A stretch of 64,000 nt of DNA. Source: Siphonodentalium dalli (Eukaryota > Mollusca > Scaphopoda > Gadilida > Siphonodentaliidae). The notes below the pieces were generated by a model. The model had not been told where the DNA came from and did no database searches. It saw only the letters and a list, made by a program, of their open reading frames with translations. The stretch spans positions 131,443,990-131,507,989 of the forward strand of contig CP136067.1 in assembly GCA_032622095.1 (NCBI GenBank), read 5' to 3'. This document shows positions 12,236 to 24,283 of the stretch, piece by piece (positions within the stretch are counted from its first letter, which is position 1; each line of letters starts with the position of its first letter). The translations under genes were made by a program, and so were the position numbers.

Positions 12236-12543
12236 CTCTGCGGCCACTTTTTTTTCTTGTTAACAAGTGACAAAAATTAGAGGAGACCTTAAGGAAGAAA
12301 ATTAGTGGGGTGAAGTTAAGTCCTGGGGGGGGTGCAGAGGTCTACCAATATCTCCTGGACTATAAGGCACTCCGTATCATTAATTCTGGCCCTAGCCTAT
12401 ATACACTGAATATTTGCATTTTGCGTATGCTTAGAGCTATGTACATCCATGGAACTGAGAAAAAAAACGACATTACAAGTCTCATTTGTGTACCTGAACA
12501 TTATGCGCCACTTCGAAACGAGACACGAACGTTGAATACCACT

Positions 12544-12747
12544 TTAACCCTTTCAATGGAAAATGGACTATCCCTCAAAGTTAAAAAAGTGTAAATTTGA
12601 AAGGTCTATTATTAATTTGGAGGGATATATATGTGCCTGTAATATAAGCAGACGACATGCAGGTAATAAAAGTGAGGCGGAGTTATAGTTATTGAGGGAA
12701 ATGTTCAGATAATAGTTTCAATAAACGACTAATTTCCTATATATGAG
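12544..12747. mobile_element. TTAA-3 element, partial
   Basis: Begins TTAACCCTTTCAATGG and contains ATTGAGGGAAATGTTCAGAT and CAATAAACGAC in the orientation opposite to 14452. The family is non-autonomous and TTAA-bounded like piggyBac-type elements. The far end runs into the TTAA-4 copy at 12748. Confidence 0.55.
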
Positions 12748-13121
12748 TTAAAGTGATGTGAAACACTCCGGTTGGGTGATCAAATAGAAATAGAGAATAA
12801 TCTTGTTCAAATTAGTAATTTTTACAAATATTAAATCCAAATTGACAAAAAACAGCGCCATTCTTATATATTAAATACAGTGACTCTCGATGGCGAAATC
12901 GTTTTCGTTAGCTTATCGCAGATATAGTTGCGTCTCGAATCGAGAAGTAAGTATTTCCAATTGCGCGTAGTTCAGACGATGTTTTCTATGGAGTGGTAAG
13001 GTCAATTTGTTTGAAATTTTCGGCGAGTTACTAGAATGCTATATTCCTCCAGTTGACATAGTGCATAAATACTACCTTACTAGTTTTCACGCACACGAAT
13101 AAGTACATAATATATCTTTAA
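12748..13121. mobile_element. TTAA-4 element, copy 1
   Basis: A 374-bp sequence bounded by TTAA at both ends, starting TTAAAGTGATGTGAAACACT and ending ACATAATATATCTTTAA. It is clearly similar to 31000-31374 and, inverted, to 46148-46375 and 25965-26333. No coding frame is seen. Confidence 0.7.
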
Positions 13122-13184
13122 CTACTCACCATTGAGTGTTTCGCATAGAAATGGTTTATATAATGCGTGATTTGAGTACATTTC

Positions 13185-13440
13185 TATGACCTAGATTAAC
13201 AAAGTCGATCACTTACTGCTCACGGGTTTAGTGGCTCATAACGTCGGTGTTAACTCAATAATGTGAGTTATAGGCCATCTGGGTGCAGCAGAGGTCCATG
13301 GTGTGTTCCGTGCGAGGTTGCGGCTTCAGCCACCTAACTCAAGTTAATGGCTGTCAATATGAGTCGCTTCCGAGAATCAAACACGACACGGAGGTCGTGC
13401 TGGTGAAATCCATGATGGAATTAATGGGATATGTATCTGA
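13185..13440. repeat. Dispersed repeat, copy 2
   Basis: Counterpart of 6290-6470, with AACAAAGTCGATCAC, GTCGGTGTTAACTCAATA and TTAATGGCTGTCAATATGAG. A 104-codon plus frame crosses it but matches nothing I know. Confidence 0.55.
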
Positions 13441-13601
13441 CAGCCTCGTTCTCTCCACCAGACAACCAAACTCGACACTATCGGCTAAATCACAGAGGTG
13501 CTCTATCCAATCTCGATCACACATCTCATACGCAGGAACCAATGCTAGCGCTACTACCGTACTTCGATTTTGGTTGATCGATTCATTGGTTGGTTGATTA
13601 A

Positions 13602-14141
13602 TTAACCATCTGATGACGGGGACTGCGCTGGCGCAACATTAAATACCCCGTGCCAATGCTTCTCTTATATATGCGAGCTCACCATAGGTCGCCTCGCATA
13701 TATAAGAGAATGCATTGGCCTAACAATTGTTTATCATTGTTTATAATTTGTTCTTACATTCGTTAATAATTTTTACCAATTTTTATCATTTTTTCTTACA
13801 TTGTTTAACAATTTTTATCATTTGTTTTATAATGTTTTCTTACATTTTAGAATAAGTTTTATAATTTGTTAGTATATTCTTTAACAATTTTATCATTTTT
13901 ATCATTTTTTCTTATATTCTTTGACAATTTTATCATTTTATTTATCATTTTTCTTACATTCTTTATAAATTTTTATTATTTGTTCTTACAGTCTTTAAAA
14001 AATAATATCATATCTGTTAGGCCAATGCATTCTCTTATATATTCGAGGCGACCTATGGTCGTCTCGCATATATAACAGAATGCATTGGCACAGGGTTTTC
14101 ACGAACAAAAAATCAGAAAGCTCCAGTCATGAAAGGGTTAA
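13602..14141. mobile_element. TTAA-1 element with double-hairpin module
   Basis: TTAA at 13602-13605 and 14138-14141 bounds the element. The left end (GGACTGCGCTGGCGCAACAT) matches the end seen at 51977-52022. The right end reads CTCCAGTCATGAAAGGGTTAA. Hairpins lie at 13652-13719 and 14021-14089. The spacer between them is AT-rich with TTACATTCTTTAACAATTTT-like units. Non-autonomous. Confidence 0.8.
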
Positions 14142-14451
14142 ATGATTGGGTTCAACGTCATTTCAGTCGAAAGACGGTATCACAAATCGATTTCGTTGAA
14201 TCCAGATTTCGATCTGCGTTTATAGAATAAATCGATGTTTGGGGAAGTTGAAAATACTCATTTGTAATTTAAGTGAGCGAAGATCCGGTTTCTTTATCAG
14301 TGGGTTATGCTATGTCGTTTGTTTAGTGCATTCTCTAAACATAGCTCTCAATATAAATAGGGCTCCATCTGCACTTTAAATTATCTGTCGTCTGCTTTTA
14401 TCACCTTCACATCCCACCAAATGAATAATATATCATTCCAATGTACACTTG

Positions 14452-14716
14452 TTAACCCTTCCTATACTAAAGCATAATCAATGAGTAGTTATCCCAGAGG
14501 AAATGTTCATATCAGGTAATATGTCGTTTGTGAAACTTATTATCTAAACACTTCCCTCAATAAATTGGAATCCTTCTGCACTTTTAATTTATCCGCTGTC
14601 TGATTTTATCACCTTACTATCCCTCCAAATCAATAGTAGACCATCGCGATGTTCACTTTTAGCTGATGATAATTATAGCTGACTAAGAATCAATTTATTA
14701 TAGAAAGTTGAGGGTT
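14452..14716. mobile_element. TTAA-3 element
   Basis: Starts TTAACCCTTCCTATACTAAA, then AATGAGTAGTTATCCCAGAG. An internal inverted pair resembles GAAATGTTCAGATAATAAG, and ACATTTCCCTCAATAAAT-like sequence follows. The far end (TTATAGAAAGTTGAGGG) is worn. 14320-14450 looks like the end of another diverged copy. Confidence 0.6.
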
Positions 14717-15019
14717 TCATGTAAATCTGGTGATAATTTTAGATGACTGATGACTACTATAGCCTTGAAACATTTAGGCCAAATCAAAATTTTATTTTGT
14801 CATTTTCCAAATAAATTGCCCATTGACCAATTTTCCATGGACAGTGTGCACCCCGGCTGCCTAGTGATGGTGAACCTGGTTCGTTCCCCGAAAAGATGAA
14901 TTCCTGTTCTACACAAAGAAAGTGTAATCATATTCGTGTATCCTAGCTAGGTTGTACGTTTCGTATCGGGGCTAGGTGATTCATTTGTGCAATAAATTGA
15001 TTTTGTATTGCGTTTGTAG

Positions 15020-15345
15020 AAAAGACTGTGCCTCGGATATACCAGAGAATGCATTGGCCTAAAAAAATTATATTATTTTGTTATAATGACAAAAATTGTT
15101 AAAGAATGAAAGAACAAATTATCAAAATGATAAAATTGTTAAAGAATATCCGAACAAAAATGATAACAATTGATAAAGAATATAAGAAAAAATTATCAAA
15201 AATTATCAAAATTGTTGAAGATTGTAAGCAAAATTGATAAAAAATAATAATAAATGATTAAGACAACGCATACTCTTATATATGCTAGGATACCTATGGT
15301 CGACTCGCATATATAGGAGAATTAACTCCATCATGAACGTGTTAA
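15020..15345. mobile_element. TTAA-1 element, degenerate
   Basis: The left hairpin survives only as its second arm (CCAGAGAATGCATTGGCC). The right hairpin is worn (about 15262-15320). The end reads ACTCCATCATGAACGTGTTAA, a decayed form of the family terminus. The spacer is the AT-rich TTGTTAAAGAATGTAAG type. Confidence 0.6.
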
Positions 15346-15474
15346 GTGAGTGAAGATTGGGTTTCTCAGTCAGTAGGTTATGCTATGTAGGCTAATACGA
15401 CACAGTAAGCTGCCCATAGGGTTCACGTTGGCCGGCAAATTAGTTTGGTCAATTCTTAATAATTTGTTTTACGT

Positions 15475-16607
15475 TTCCTATCGGGGATAGTGATTCAGTT
15501 GTGCAGTAAATTGATTTTGCATTACAGCTAACCATCTATGCACTCTTCCATCCACAAACAAACTTGATACAACCATCATACGGTGTAACGACGGGAGATG
15601 GGAGATGACCCATATAATAAGCATTTATATAATGCTTTATGTCATATCCCAATATCCTGGATCAAATATATCTAGCTTTATGATAATTATTTGTATATGC
15701 GCCATTGTAAATCTTGATAAATAAATATTGTCTACATTAACGAATAAAATGATATACCAGCGAGGTTTCTGAGATATGTATCGGGGATAGGTGATTCATT
15801 TGTGCAATAAATTGATTTTGCATTACAGTTAAGCATCTATGCACTCTTCCACCCACAAACAAACTTGATACAATCATCATACGGTGTAACGACTAGAGAT
15901 GGGAGATGACCCATAGAATAAGAATCTGTGTAATGCTTTATGTCAGATCCCTTTATCCTGGATCAGATATATCTAGCAGTTTGATAATTATTTGTATATG
16001 CGCCATTGTAAATCTTGATAAATAAATATTGTTTACATTAACGAATAAAATGATATACCAGCGAGGTTTCTGAGATATGTATCGGGTATTTGTGATTCAT
16101 TTGTGCAATAAATTGATTTTGCATTACAATTAACCAGCTATGCATTCTTCCACCCACAAACAAACTTGATCCAACGATCATACGGTGTAACGACTAGAGA
16201 TGGGAGATGACCCATAGAATAAGAATCTTTGTAATGTTTTATGTCAGATCCCTTTATCCTGGATCAGATATATCTAGCAGTTTGATAATTATTTGTATAT
16301 GCGCCATTGTAAATCTTGATAAATAAATATTGTCTACATTAACGAATAAAATGATATACCAGCGAGGTTTCTGAGATATGTATCGGGGATAGGTGATTCA
16401 TTTGTGCAATAAATTGATTTTGGATCACAAGTAACCATCTATGCACTCTTCCATCCACAAACAAACTTGATACATTCATCATACGGTGTAACGACTAGAG
16501 GTGGGAGATGACCCATAGAAAAAGCATTTGCATAATGCTTTGTGTCAGATCCCTATGTCCTGGATCAAATATATCTAGAATTTGATAATTATTTCTGTAT
16601 GCGCCAT
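15475..16607. repeat. 301-bp tandem repeat, nearly four units
   Basis: ATGTATCGGGGATAGGTGAT recurs at about 15776, 16077 and 16378, a period of 301 bp, with a first unit near 15475. Each unit holds TTGTGCAATAAATTGATTTT, GGTGTAACGACTAGAGATGG and TTGTATATGCGCCATTGT. The last unit stops at GCGCCAT (16607). Its missing part resumes at 18792 (AAATCTTGGTAAATAAATAT). Confidence 0.85.
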
Positions 16608-17597
16608 AAGGGTGCATTTACATTGCTATATAAATGTATACAGATCTGTATGAAGTCACGTGTCGCGCATTACTGTGATCACAACATGATTACTAATAGT
16701 GAACGCGCGCTCATCAGTACTCTGGTAATTGACAATTCACTGCGAGTCGTGTCAGTTTAGGCCAGACATAAAAATGTATCAACTATCAACAGATAACAGC
16801 GATTTGGTATGTGCCGCAGGTATTTAAAGTGTATCCTTATACCACTTGATAATGGTTCGAAAAAAGAATGAAAATCATGCAGTTACCCTACAACACCCTT
16901 TATTTGACCAAATGTAGTAAAATTTTCAACTGATGACAATTCCAATGACAATGTTGACCAGTGTAGGACAATATTGTTTTCTTAAATTACATGCAGTTTT
17001 TATATATAGCTGTTAGACAATAAATATGATGATAATGACTGGCCACGGGGAGGGACCAGGTCACAATCTTTCCAAGTGTTGGACATTTCCAACATTACAC
17101 CCGCCCCTATGATAAGGTTGGAAAATTTCCAGCTGATGGCCATTCCAGCTCAAAATTTTGATAAAAAGTAGGAAATTATGCAAATATTGGTCCGAAAACA
17201 ATACCCCCCCCCCCCCCAAATAAAATGTTTGAAAATCAAACTACAAGATCATTTTCAATCTATTGCTGGTTTGGAAATTACAACTAATGTTGTGTCAGGT
17301 ATGAAATATCCAACAGTTGAACAAGTTGCCACGTCCCTATCCGTGTTCAATATTCGAAATACACGGGTTGAAATGACAACGAAAACTAAAACACATTCGC
17401 CAAGCCCGAGTAACAATTAATCAAAACTGATTTGCCTGTCGCAATGCTTCGGCGTTGACCGTGACGTATAGCGGACACGATTTTTGCTCACACGAACTAA
17501 TACTGTTTTCTTTCTGTGTGCATTTCTATATCAACCCGTTTACACTAGTCTGCGTGTAGATCTATGGACATTTCTATAGCAATGTAAATGCACCCTT
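16608..17597. mobile_element. Transposon alpha, TIR AAGGGTGCATTTACATTGC
   Basis: Begins AAGGGTGCATTTACATTGCT and ends with the reverse complement AGCAATGTAAATGCACCCTT. It is 990 bp. Internal sequence at 17080-17330 (TTGGAAATTACAACTAATGT, TGTCAGGTATGAAAT) is similar to element beta. No intact transposase frame. A run of C lies at 17204-17217. Confidence 0.7.
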
Positions 17598-17610
17598 TGG
17601 GACATTTCAC

Positions 17611-18791
17611 ATGGTGCGTTCACATGACGGGCAAGAAAATATCAGATATGCCCCATGTGACTTACTTGACCAATGCAAAAAATAATAAAGGAAAATATCC
17701 GATGGAGGCAGTGCACTGATATGTTGTCGCCTGTGGGTGATATGAGTTCACCATGGTTGGTGGTTATCGGTATCCGTTAAATAATCTCAAAGGGATACGA
17801 TGGTAACCGTTCACGCACTCGAGTTATGATCAATCACATAGTATCGTCTGTTTCAACAACTAACTTGGTAATTCCATTTTTAGATGAATTGACAGAATCG
17901 CTGAAGTATTATATGGATGTGTGTAGGGACGTATATCTATAGAGAGATACTTTATTCCTCCATATCAACGGAGATTACATACCTCACATGCCTTGTTTTT
18001 AACGTGAAATTTTGACTGAACACCGGGGAGGGAGGGACCTCCAGCATATTTCAAACCACTATTTTGACCAAAAGTAATAGAAATGTAAATGTTGGTCTAA
18101 AACAACAAATTCCACATGCATTACTGGTTGGAAATCAGACTACCAGAACAATCTCAACTCATTGTTGGTGTGAAATTTCCAACTAATATTTTGTCAGCTT
18201 TGAAATTTCCGACTAGTGAAAACTTTGACCATGGTGAGAGGGGGGTCCCATGTCCACACATGCACCCCTGTATATTTCGTAATGTAATATACACCATAAC
18301 CCCACGAACCAAGCCAAATCGACAACTCTAGAAAACTTTATATGGGGTCTCGGTGGGGATGGGGTCTTCGGATTGCCACAAAACCATGATAATGTTTGTC
18401 ATCCCACATTATGCATGTACTTTAAAATTATAACAGGCATGAACCTATTTCCAAATGACATGACCATTTTATCATATATCGAAGGTTTTTATGCACGAGA
18501 GCAGCAACGTGGCTTCAGGTCGGTGGGTGCCTCATCCCACCCGACTGCGGTAAGATATGTTGAGTTGGAAATTTCACAATGTACTGAATTGCCAATATGG
18601 ACTATTGGTTGTTTACCGGACGCAATCACTTGAACCACCACGACTAATACTGTTATGATTGAGCTCAATTAACGATATCCAAACCGCCGCGTTTGCACGA
18701 GCGTATTCTTTGCAGCAAGAAAATAACAGGGTACAATTGTACCTGATATTTTCTGACATATATTTTCTTGCAGCTCATGTGAACGCACCAT
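17611..18791. mobile_element. Transposon beta, TIR ATGGTGCGTTCACATGA
   Basis: Starts ATGGTGCGTTCACATGACGG and ends CTCATGTGAACGCACCAT, with CAAGAAAATAT just inside each end. Its core at 18000-18240 (GGAAATCAGACTACCAGAAC, AATTTCCAACTAATATTTTG) is related to alpha. Together alpha and beta split a unit of the 301-bp repeat. Non-autonomous as far as I can read. Confidence 0.7.
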
Positions 18792-19015
18792 AAATCTTGG
18801 TAAATAAATATTGTTTACATTAACGACTAAAATGATATACCAGCGAGGTTTCTGTGATATGTATCGGGTATTGGTGATTCATTTGTGCAATAAATTGATT
18901 GTGCATTACAACTAACCACCCACGAACGCTTCCATCCACAAAACACTTGATCAAATCATGACATGATGTAGCGACTGAAATGACATACCAACGATGTCTC
19001 TGTTATATGTATATG
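18792..19015. repeat. Resumed end of the interrupted 301-bp repeat
   Basis: AAATCTTGGTAAATAAATAT, then CCAGCGAGGTTTCTGTGATA and ATTCATTTGTGCAATAAATT, continue the unit broken at 16607 and add most of another, more diverged unit. Confidence 0.75.
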
Positions 19016-19675
19016 ACAGCAGCGTGATACCCGACATATAACCAAATTCTTCTCCAACGTCTACACCACAGAGGTGTCCAATAGATTCACACAGGCATCC
19101 CATCAAAGATACACAACACGGGTCCCTGGCACAGCATTGGTCATAACGCGAATGGGTGATTTGGGGTGGGGGATAACATCGGGATGATCGAAAGGGCCTG
19201 GTCCACTCCTTCGCCCCTCATATTTTTGCCTTTATTCAAAAATACACAAGAAAAAAAAACATTTTTAAATTCATTTCTTGTTCGTCATGGACGACCCAAT
19301 ATTTCTTGGACTGTTTTGTTGTTCGTCTTGGACGACCCACTATTGTATTTGTCCGGTCGCGATTCAGACTTTGCCGGTTGAGGGCTCCCGCTCGTCAGGC
19401 CATCGATAGACTCTTCGATCTCTCAGCACATTGATTGCACGTGGTTACTTCTGGTTATTCTGCCTCTTACTATATGTTACATTTGTTACTAATAATTATT
19501 TATTTATTTTGATTTCTTGGTACACGAGGATATTGTTTACAAATTGGAAAATACTGCCTGGCTTAATGCATTTATGTTCTGTGGGAACATACACTATATT
19601 GGAAATGTGCTTAGCTTGTGACTCGTGAATTGCAACAAACAGTACTCGTCCGATAATCTCTGGATTGTATACTAG
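19016..19675. other. No gene recognised
   Basis: GTTCGTC-TGGACGACCCA occurs twice, near 19279 and 19321. Otherwise no repeat or gene is supported. A 71-codon frame at 19166 is not recognised. Confidence 0.4.
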
Positions 19676-20163
19676 TGTACAAATTCATAGGGGTTTTATT
19701 TATAGAAATTGGAATTTTTGGGACGGATTTAAAAGTCGAACTGCGCGACCTGGAGGCCGAGTCCGCTAAAAGGTGTAGTTGGGAATTTCAATTTAGTTTA
19801 TTGTCCTTTACATTATTATGTCAATAATGTTGATTTTTGGTTTGTGACAAGCTATGTCAATTACAAATAAAAGAAATGAACAAGATAATTTGTAAGTCTT
19901 ATATTTCAACTTTTACAGACATTTTTCGTTCTGCAGCCCACTGCGGGTTGTGGTCGTAGACGGTCGAGTTGGCCGCCGGTTCGTTAATTACAGTGTAGGT
20001 GCTGGTTGTTATTTTAATTACAGTGTAGGTGCTGGTTGTTATATTAACGGAATTCTGAGTTGGTCATTCGCGAAACCAATATATTTTATATTCTATAATT
20101 ACAAACATGGGTATATAATATATGATCTTGAGCGCGTTACCATTTCTGATATTGGTTTTCTTG
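19676..20163. repeat. Family-U repeat, copy 1
   Basis: Shares AACTGCGCGACCTGGAGGCC, AAAAGGTGTAGTTGGGAATT, TCAATAATGTTGATTTTTGG and TAATATATGATCTTGAGCGC with 57207-57712 and, inverted, with 41216-41582 and 60939-61270. All copies end at TGGTTTTCTTG, after which the sequences differ. There is no clear inverted terminus and the element class is unknown. A 30-bp piece (AATTACAGTGTAGGTGCTGG) is doubled at 19986-20045. Confidence 0.7.
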
Positions 20164-20636
20164 TAACTCTATGTTTATTATTTCTTCTACTTGTCAGCAT
20201 CAAACCAGAAACGCCCCATCAAGATCAGCCACATACCGAGGACGAACAGTTTCATATACGACCATTTTTGTGATGTCCAGCGACTGAATTAAGAAATGGT
20301 AAGTTATATAATGACACACTCCCACACATATTAGAGACCTTTTGCAAAATCACTACTACGATTACGGATAGGATAGGATATATTGTCCTAGTAAGACGGA
20401 CACCATCACAACTTAAATACGACGGTTAATTGGTGAGACGGTATATGCATATAATCAGTTACACATATATTTGATGCATGGAAAAGGTAATGTGTTTCTC
20501 TTTCAGATCCCATGTTGTTATCCGTGTGTTATACACCACACAGGTATTGTTAGAGCGTCCCCAAGCAGGACCGATGGCACATCCCTGACACATCTGCACA
20601 TAATTAAAATTCTCACGCGTGAACCCCCATTTTTAC
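20164..20636. other. No gene recognised
   Basis: AT-rich sequence between a family-U repeat and a retrotransposon end. Nothing else is supported. Confidence 0.4.
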
Positions 20637-21400
20637 TTTAAACATATTTTATTGTGAATTATTCAATATACAAAGGGATTGGGGTACAAGTTACAGAAAC
20701 TTACAGGAGACCCCTCTCCCGATACAAAGTTGAAATTACAGTATTTGTTTACAAGATTAAAGAGTAATTACAATTGTGGTGTAATACATAACTGAAAATA
20801 AAGAAGATAAAAGTTATAATGGTAAGAGTATGGACTGAGTGTGTTAGTTGTCAACCGTCTCTCTGGATACATATGAATTGAGGACGGGCCAGGACGTCTA
20901 TTCGTTATACTTATGTTGTTGTATATATCTGAAGGTATATTTTCGGGCGATTAATCCTGATTAAAGCGTGTTGTCGCGGCTATGTATGACTGAACAATGC
21001 GAAATAATTTTGTGTTTCTTTGAAAGGTTTCATCAGGAATTCCCCATATCAGTTGGTTCCAATTTGATATTCGGAAATTATGTTTCTCCAGTTTACGGTA
21101 AAGTACATGTCTCTGTTCGTCATATAATGGACAGAAGATAAAGAAGTGCATGCTACTTTCGTATGCGTAACCACACCGACAATTTGGACTGTCGGCAATA
21201 TAGTTTTCGTGCATGTCTAGTCGAAGAACCCCCATTGCATAAAGGTCGAATGTTTGGCCGTATACTGGCAGGATATTGTCCATTTCCGAAATCGTAATCG
21301 AGATTTTGCGAAAGGTCTCTAATATAAGATGGCACACTCTTGTAGTACCACAGCCACGTACCTTATTCTCCGACCACAAGCATACGCTGTATTGCAATAA
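20637..21400 (-). pseudogene. Non-LTR retrotransposon, C-terminal tail and 3' UTR
   Basis: The open frame 20951-21397 contains the cysteine-histidine cluster CRCGYAYESSMHFFIFCPLY (C-x-C ... H-x4-C), typical of the zinc-binding region after reverse transcriptase. It ends with IVQSYIAATTRFNQD and a stop. About 300 bp of untranslated sequence follow, with CCCCAATCCCTTTGTATA and AATAAAATATGTTTAAA at the 3' limit. Polymerase and endonuclease domains are missing, so the copy is strongly 5'-truncated and dead. The same family ends at 5912 and probably near 40175. Confidence 0.7.
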
Positions 21401-21543
21401 GCTATTGGTCGTCGGTTTAACGTTACCAGATTAACACTTTACAATAATCGTATTGTTTTGACACACATTATCGCTCGTTTCACTTGAGTAGACACTCTTT
21501 ATCTTTTATCGCGACGGTTGATGTTAGGATTTAAGTAAAGATC

Positions 21544-21563
21544 CTGTGCCAATGCATTCACTA
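21544..21563. repeat. Fragment of hairpin arm
   Basis: CCTGTGCCAATGCATTC is the outer edge of the double-hairpin module, cut off after 17-20 bases. An isolated remnant. Confidence 0.6.
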
Positions 21564-22174
21564 CTGGGTATGGCCATATAGAATCCTACTCACAAACATT
21601 ACAGACGATATTCATCGGCATTACAGCATAACTATAGTGGGTTGTAGGAGAGGGCTGAAATCTCTTTCAAATCTTCCCAGGTATCAAAAACCAAACTTCA
21701 AATTTATATGCTTGCTAAATGCTCCTCTCCGCAAAATAAGAAGTCCTTGAGAAATACTGAAATTTATTACATGTTCCTACCCTTATTCCATTCAATAAAC
21801 CCGTTCTATAAATTGTGATATTAAAGGTTCGTTTAATAACAGGAAATAGTGCCAGGTAACCGTTGACTTCCGGTTTGTCGTCTGTTTACATTACGTACGC
21901 TACGTCTCAAAATTATATGGCTTCCATTATTTGTTCCAACAATCTCTAATGAATGAAGAATTTGAAAAGTTATTTCATTAAATTACACCATTAAATACGT
22001 CGAGGTGTCTTTATTTATCTATAACGATTTCTTTAGGTGGACAAACAACACACAGTTACGCGAAATGTCATCGCAGGTCTTTCTGAAGTCGACTTTAGTT
22101 TCACGTCCCATTTGATGATTTAAGTATGTTTTATGTAGGTTTTGGATAATGTAATACATTTAATCTACAACTTG
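21564..22174. other. No gene recognised
   Basis: Nothing supported beyond AT-rich unique sequence. Confidence 0.4.
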
Positions 22175-22297
22175 TCCCCAGTTTATAGCGGAATTTACTA
22201 AACTTGTCCAGTAAATTAGTTCTGAACCTCTCCAAAGGCTCGGTCCAGAGCTAATTTACTGGACTCGTTTGGTAAATTCCGCTATAAATTGGGGACT
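22175..22297. repeat. Imperfect inverted repeat, ~50-bp arms
   Basis: TTTATAGCGGAATTTACTAA at 22182 pairs with TTTGGTAAATTCCGCTATAA at 22268. CCAGTAAATTAG also pairs with CTAATTTACTGG. The loop is about 15 bp. Likely a small foldback element. Confidence 0.75.
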
Positions 22298-22464
22298 CGT
22301 TCTAGATCCTCTATGAATAAAATGGGGTAGAAACTAAAGTAATCAAACTAGTCGGAAATCTGAATTAAATAACATGAAATGAGAATGAAAATGGCTGTGG
22401 AGTAGAACAGAGATAAACCGATTGGTCCCTGGTTAAGAGTACATGTACTCACGTGATCGCACGC

Positions 22465-22494
22465 ACCCCCCCCCCCCCCCCACACACACACACA
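22465..22494. repeat. Poly-C/CA simple repeat
   Basis: A run of about 16 C followed by CA repeats. Confidence 0.9.
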
Positions 22495-23190
22495 TTTTGT
22501 ATATTAGACATTATCACCAGAGTTGCTCCAATTAACCTGTTCAGTACCGAAACGACCCGTGGATAGAATATAACTTTGGACCGCTGTGAAAAGATGTTCA
22601 TTAGAATTGATAGATAAGCTATATGTGATCCGCACAATATATGTTCAACAAAGAGTATATGCAATCCGATCGTTACTGGTCGGTTTTCTAGCATAGTATA
22701 CTTTCATTTATATAAAGCGAACATGTGAAGAAAAAGTGGTCTGCATCCTCTTGCCCATTCCATTAACTGGTTATATATAAGACGCAGGATACTTGTTGTT
22801 CAATGTATTTTTAAAATAAGTCAAGCGCCACTTATACAGACGATATATATAGCAACTTGTGCATTGTATATCAGTATGCTTGTAGGACAATCGATCGTGT
22901 AAAACCTGCCGCATGAACAACTACATTGATTTATCGCTCACAAAGGCATTTGATTTTGTTGTTGTTGTAAGATATAGCGATCATAGGGGTATGGGAATAC
23001 CATACAATTCAGGGGTATAAACCTGTCTCCGGTAATATGGACAAATGTGGGAATGACACAGTACCTAGGTACACATTCGAAAGCGACACGTGGACAATTT
23101 GGAAGTGAACTAAATGTCAAGAAGTAGAACGGTTGGCAGCATGGTGATATTGAAATTTAGAATATAAAAACAATATGACAATTATATGCG
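22495..23190. other. No gene recognised
   Basis: Minor TTGTTGTTG at 22955. No gene or repeat is supported. Confidence 0.4.
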
Positions 23191-23524
23191 TACACTGTTA
23201 GAAATATGCCGGTCGCTTTAACGGTGTCACATCGCGCAACATCGCTGGCAGCATTGGACCGTTAGACATAGTTACGGTCAGTCTGTAACATGTTCCACTG
23301 TACAAAACCGTTTAAGTAACTGGTAGACTGTAACCAGTAACTGTCAGACCGTTGTATGTGTTTACGGTTCAACACCGTTTAATTAATATCAAGACCGTAA
23401 CTAATAAAGGTCAGACTAATTGTATTTTTCACGGGTCAACACAAATGTTTTGCTTTAATTTGCTAATTTACCGTAGAATTAGCCAAGTTCCCATGGTGGC
23501 AATATGATTTCCCGGTAGGCATTA

Positions 23525-23874
23525 CGATTCATATGTTTAGAATGGTCGGAACTAGTGTTATTCGTAACTGAAAAATACATCTTAGTTCTTCTATTACGAC
23601 CATAGTTTTGATGAAACGTAGATCCTCAATGCATAAAGTGATAGACAATACTTATGAAACTTTGCAGTTTGCAGAGGATCAAACTTGTTATCTGCCTCAT
23701 GGAATTTAATCCGGAAAAAGGCTGCGCACGCGTGATGTATTCACCTTTCACTGACTACTGTATAAATGACTGTAAATAAAAAAAACAACACTAGTAATAG
23801 CCGAAAAGCCAACCTATCAGTACTCAGTTACGAGTAATACTAATTTCGACCATTCTAAAACATATGAATCGGCA
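23525..23874. repeat. Inverted repeat inside the 2-kb element
   Basis: ATTCATATGTTTAGAATGGTCG at 23528-23549 (read in two blocks, ATTCATATG and TTTAGAATGGTCG) mirrors CGACCATTCTAAAACATATG at 23849. Pairing goes on through GTGTTATTCGTAACTGA / CAGTTACGAGTAATACT. Arms are about 47 bp, loop about 250 bp. Confidence 0.7.
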
Positions 23875-24283
23875 TGCCATTTTAAGACATAAAAGAACAA
23901 ATCTACATGTATCACAGTTAAAACTCAAAGTTATGTACATGTAAAAGTAAAACATCTTAATGGCATACTTTTTGGTAACATGTAAGGCGTCAAATTTTAC
24001 AGCATGATGCACCCAACTGTGTATACTTGTATCGCGACACTTGGTATCCATATCAGTGAGTCAGCCAAATATAATTTGATAAGAACATCCAACCAACAGT
24101 GGACTCCTGGCCATAAATACATGTAACTGGGGTATAACATGGCGAATGACGAAATGTCTAAAATCCACACGTTTCAATGAAAATTGATGAATCGGACTGT
24201 TTAATTATAATAGTTGTACTTCTAAGTTGGAATTGTAGATATATGATCATCCGTCACTGCGCTGAGTCAGTACATTGTTTACG

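Larger units (their letters stand above)
7351..12364. mobile_element. 5-kb inverted-repeat element, degenerate
   Basis: The left arm (7351 to about 9650) is the reverse complement of the right arm (about 10170 to 12364). The outer ends read TAGTCCAGGAGATATTGGTA and may abut a TA target site. The outer kilobase of each arm is almost identical, while the inner parts are clearly more diverged. Each arm carries regularly spaced ATGGCGGCC-type motifs and, nearer the centre, a decayed transposase-like frame reading outward. It could be one long-TIR transposon or two copies inserted head to head. Confidence 0.75.

Noticed and set aside
19960-20273. A conserved membrane protein shared by family-U copies (YIIYDLERVTISD)
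   Set aside because: The similarity is at DNA level, stops at the repeat end, and the hydrophobic tails that follow are unrelated among copies.
20437-20470. Possible tRNA or small RNA in short stem-like sequence
   Set aside because: No A/B box pair or cloverleaf could be drawn.
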